64,000 bases of DNA from GCA-020356105 sp964347475 (lineage in GTDB: Bacteria; Pseudomonadota; Alphaproteobacteria; UBA8366; JADFVY01): NCBI GenBank assembly GCA_964347475.1, contig CAYFYY010000007.1, positions 1 through 64,000 of the forward strand. The letters run 5' to 3'. The position numbers were made by a program, and so were the translations under genes. Below, one piece after another: positions 61,690 through 64,000 of the stretch (its first letter is position 1; the number at the start of each line of letters is the position of its first letter). A model generated the notes under the pieces. The model searched no databases. It saw only the letters and a list, made by a program, of their open reading frames with translations, and was not told where the DNA came from.

Positions 61690-62232
61690 ATGCCCCATTA
61701 TCCTAGGAAGCAAAAGATCCTGACCATTGCGGTCATTGCCGCACTCATGGGCATGGCGGCAGTCTCCGAGCCCGCATCGGCCAACCACGTCGCCGGCGAC
61801 GGGATGAAGCCCGACCACGGGGCGCGCCTCGTCATACCTCTGATGAGCCCCGAACGCGGCAAGCGGTTGTTCGTCGAAAAGGGCTGCGTGGCGTGCCATG
61901 CCATCAACGGCGTCGGCGGCCACGACGCGCCGGCCATGGATGCGCATCGCAACATGGGGCTGGTAAACCCCTTCGACTTCGCGGCCAAGATGTGGAACCA
62001 CGCCCCCGGCATGATCGCGGCACAGCAGGAGGCGTTCGGCGATCAAATCTACTTCACCGGCGAAGAGTTGGCCGACATTATCGCATTCCTGCACAACGAC
62101 GAGGCGCAGCACAGCTTCAGCGAGGCGAACCTGACGCCGAAGGCCAGGAAGATGATGCACCACGAACACGGTGGCAAGCCGGCGCCCGACGCCCATGCCG
62201 ACGAAGTGGGCCACGGCCACGATCACCAGTAG
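61690..62232 (+). CDS. Monoheme cytochrome c with histidine-rich tail
   Basis: ATG 61690 with AGGAG upstream. The 180-residue exported protein has a signal peptide (ILTIAVIAALMGMAAVSEPASA), one heme motif CVACH at 66-70 followed by AINGVGGHDAPAMD, and a domain ending AFLHNDEAQHSF. The last 24 or so residues are rich in His (MMHHEHG, GHGHDHQ), which could bind metal ions. It is periplasmic. No oxidase or dehydrogenase gene is adjacent, so the partner is unknown. Confidence 0.87.
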   Translation: MPHYPRKQKILTIAVIAALMGMAAVSEPASANHVAGDGMKPDHGARLVIPLMSPERGKRLFVEKGCVACHAINGVGGHDAPAMDAHRNMGLVNPFDFAAKMWNHAPGMIAAQQEAFGDQIYFTGEELADIIAFLHNDEAQHSFSEANLTPKARKMMHHEHGGKPAPDAHADEVGHGHDHQ

Positions 62233-62447
62233 GGGTTCGGTCGCGGCGACACGCCGGACGCGCCCGATCGGGGGCCGGCCAGCCCCCGTGGCGGCCGCCC
62301 ATCGGCGGGCTGATCTTTCTCTTCGGCACGGCGGCACAGGGTGGCCGGCGCGGCTGATTCAGGACGGCGCTTGATCCTGATCAACGCATTCGCGGCCGAT
62401 TTCTGGCAGGCTTCGCTTGCGTACGGCTTCCACGTGCGGAGGATGCC

Positions 62448-63020
62448 ATGTTCGCGATTCCGGTACAGGTCACGTTCAGGAATATGGACTCGTCCGAGGC
62501 CGTCGAGGCGAACGTGCGGGAGAAGGCGGAGAAGCTGGAGCGGTTCTCCGACCATCTGATGAGCTGTCGGATCGTCATCGAGGCGCCGCACCGGCATCAT
62601 CACCGCGGCAAGCTCTACCACGTCCGCATCGATCTCGGCGTCGTCGGCGGTGAGCTGGTCGTGGCCCATGAAAGGCCGCTGGACCACGCTCACGAGGACG
62701 TGTACGTGGCGATCCGCGATGCCTTCAACGCCGCAACCCGCCGGCTCGAGGACTTCGAGCGCAAGCGCCGCGGCAGGATCAAGGCGCACGAGGTGCCCGT
62801 GCACGGCACGATCGCCGGCCTGTCGCACGATCACGGGTTTATCGCGACCAGCGACGGCCGCGAGGTCTACTTTCACAGGAACAGCGTCGTCGACGGCGAT
62901 TTCGAGGCCCTCGAGGCGGGGGACGAGGTCCGCCTCGTCATCCACCCGGGCGAGGGCGAGAAAGGCCCGCAGGCGAGTACCGTGGTCCCTGTCGGCAAGC
63001 ATCATCTCGTGTCGCGTTAA
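62448..63020 (+). CDS. HPF/RaiA-type ribosome-associated domain fused to a cold-shock domain
   Basis: A 190-residue protein. Residues 1-105 form an S30AE (HPF/RaiA-like) domain: PVQVTFRNMDSSEAVEANVREKAEKLERF, YHVRIDLGVVGGELV, HEDVYVAIRDAFNAATRRLEDF. Residues 118-185 are a CspA-like OB fold: HGTIAGLSHDHGFIAT, REVYFHRNSVV, GDEVRLVIHPGEGEKGPQASTV, with the RNP1 aromatic partly changed (HGFI). It probably binds ribosomes and RNA under stress. There is no S30AE C-terminal dimerisation domain; the cold-shock domain takes its place. Start at ATG 62448. Confidence 0.88.
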   Translation: MFAIPVQVTFRNMDSSEAVEANVREKAEKLERFSDHLMSCRIVIEAPHRHHHRGKLYHVRIDLGVVGGELVVAHERPLDHAHEDVYVAIRDAFNAATRRLEDFERKRRGRIKAHEVPVHGTIAGLSHDHGFIATSDGREVYFHRNSVVDGDFEALEAGDEVRLVIHPGEGEKGPQASTVVPVGKHHLVSR

Positions 63021-63276
63021 GGCATCGGCCGCCGCCGACATGCGGGCCCGTGCGCCGTCTGCCCGCTTGCGGCCCGGGACGGCGCGCGACGGCCCGATGA
63101 CAAGACACGGATCTCGACCCGCCTTTTGCGAATTACACGAAAACCAGAGACGTGCCGGCCGGTGGCAGCGACCCGTAAAACAAGATTGCATGCGAAATGA
63201 TTTGTACCCGCGACAGGCCCGGATCAGTTACAAGCGTGTCTGCAGGACGGAACGTGCTCGGCAGGACTTGGCGCCA

Positions 63277-64000
63277 ATGGAAACCGTGACACTCACGCTC
63301 AACGAAATGTATGGCCTCGCGCTGCGCATCCTGGTGCGCAGCGGCACCAGCGACCGGAACGCGGGCCACGTCGCGACCGCGCTGTCCGTCGCCGAGGCCG
63401 ACGGGCTGTCTGGTCACGGCCTGTCTCGTCTGCCCAGCTATGCGGCGCAGGTGCGCACCGGCAAGGTGAACGGTGCGGCCGTTCCGGTGGTTACCGAGCA
63501 ACCCAACAAGGCGGTCGTTCGCGTCAACGCCAAGGATGGATTCGCCTTTCCGGCGATCTCCGAGGCGATCGACCGGATGACGCCACTGGCGCGACGGCAC
63601 GGCATCGCCGCCGCCGCGATCGGCCATTCGCACCATTGCGGTGCGCTCGGCTACCACGTCGAGCGGCTGGCGGAGCGCGGTCTCGTATGCATCATGTTCG
63701 CCAACAGTCCTGCGGCGATCGCGCCTTGGGGCGGCAGCAAGGCTCTCTTCGGCACCAACCCCATCGCCTTCGCGGCGCCGCGCAACACCGGAACCCCGTT
63801 GGTGATCGACCTGTCGCTCAGCAAGGTGGCCCGCGGCAAGATCATGGTGGCCGCACAGAAGGGCGAGCCAATCCCCGAGGGCTGGGCGGTCGATAGCGCC
63901 GGCCGGCCCACCACCGACGCCAAGGCGGCGATGGCCGGCACGATGCTGCCGATGGGCGACGCCAAGGGATCGGCGCTGGTGCTGATGGTGGAAATTCTGG
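63277..64000 (+). CDS. Ldh family (malate/L-lactate/ureidoglycolate-like) NAD(P)-dependent oxidoreductase, 3' truncated
   Basis: ATG 63277 (METVTLTLNEM) after AGGA. The visible 241 residues match the Ldh-2 fold: AEADGLSGHGLSRLPSYAAQVRTGKV, AAIGHSHHCGALGYHVERLAERGLVCIMFANSP, GGSKALFGTNPIAFAAPR, VIDLSLSKVARGKIMVAAQKGEPIPEGWA, and the beginning of GDAKGSALVLMVEIL. The gene continues past the window edge. The His in GHSHHCG is the family's catalytic one. Substrates in the family include malate, lactate, ureidoglycolate and imine acids. Confidence 0.9.
   Translation, partial: METVTLTLNEMYGLALRILVRSGTSDRNAGHVATALSVAEADGLSGHGLSRLPSYAAQVRTGKVNGAAVPVVTEQPNKAVVRVNAKDGFAFPAISEAIDRMTPLARRHGIAAAAIGHSHHCGALGYHVERLAERGLVCIMFANSPAAIAPWGGSKALFGTNPIAFAAPRNTGTPLVIDLSLSKVARGKIMVAAQKGEPIPEGWAVDSAGRPTTDAKAAMAGTMLPMGDAKGSALVLMVEIL

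Overview
The window is GC-rich DNA, apart from a few AT-rich promoter regions, with densely packed genes on both strands. It looks like the chromosome of an alphaproteobacterium. Pointers are the DUF2849 / sulfite reductase / DUF934 operon, DUF2339, a two-domain CDGSH protein and several c-type cytochromes and PQQ enzymes. Genus and species cannot be read from the sequence. No rRNA, tRNA, CRISPR array, phage or transposase gene was recognised.

Layout. (1) 0.1-12 kb: a minus-strand catabolic operon encodes a complete branched-chain-type ABC importer (livJ, G, F, H, M) and six enzymes (3-hydroxyisobutyrate dehydrogenase-like, GST, C-C hydrolase-like, creatinase-like M24 protein, RidA, BKACE). 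It diverges from a LacI-type regulator, with a matching palindrome between them. (2) 12-14.6 kb: small ORF with paired hairpins, orphan HExxH protein, isochorismatase-like hydrolase. (3) 14.7-22 kb: periplasmic PQQ module with a binding protein, a beta-propeller, a PQQ alcohol dehydrogenase carrying the lanthanide-type Asp, a diheme cytochrome c, a PQQ sugar dehydrogenase and an exported ankyrin protein. (4) 22-33 kb: small lipoproteins and hypotheticals, LOG protein, assimilatory sulfite reductase operon, very large DUF2339 membrane protein, ectoine-hydrolase-like M24 enzyme, gpt. (5) 33-44.5 kb: lipobox-bearing subtilase autotransporter, DsrE-TusA sulfur-transfer pair, FadL-type porin, OsmC, degenerate MsrA, dehydrogenase, CDGSH protein. 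(6) 44.5-50 kb: GntR regulator and split UxaA/SuyAB-like lyase facing a DcyD/CuyA-like PLP enzyme and two TauE/SafE permeases, possibly sulfonate metabolism. (7) 49.9-54.4 kb: three tandem paralogous membrane proteins of an unrecognised family, the middle one frameshifted. (8) 54.4-64 kb: a frameshifted third TauE gene, Crp/Fnr regulator, YHS protein, GNAT, gamma-glutamyltransferase, phosphodiesterase, amidase, cytochrome c, HPF/cold-shock fusion and a truncated Ldh-family oxidoreductase.

Themes. Sulfur handling recurs: sulfite reductase, DsrE/TusA, OsmC, the UxaA/SuyAB-like and DcyD/CuyA-like enzymes and three TauE genes. The DsrE and OsmC genes share the same AT-rich operator-like inverted repeat. 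Periplasmic oxidation by PQQ enzymes and cytochromes is the second theme. Two families of non-coding inverted repeats are present, two copies each. One is an exactly 157-bp element with 14-bp terminal inverted repeats, like a MITE.

The most novel-looking features are the tandem membrane-protein family, the uncharacterised LacI-controlled catabolic operon, the divergent lanthanide-type alcohol dehydrogenase, the shared sulfur operator and the MsrA homologue that has lost its catalytic residues.
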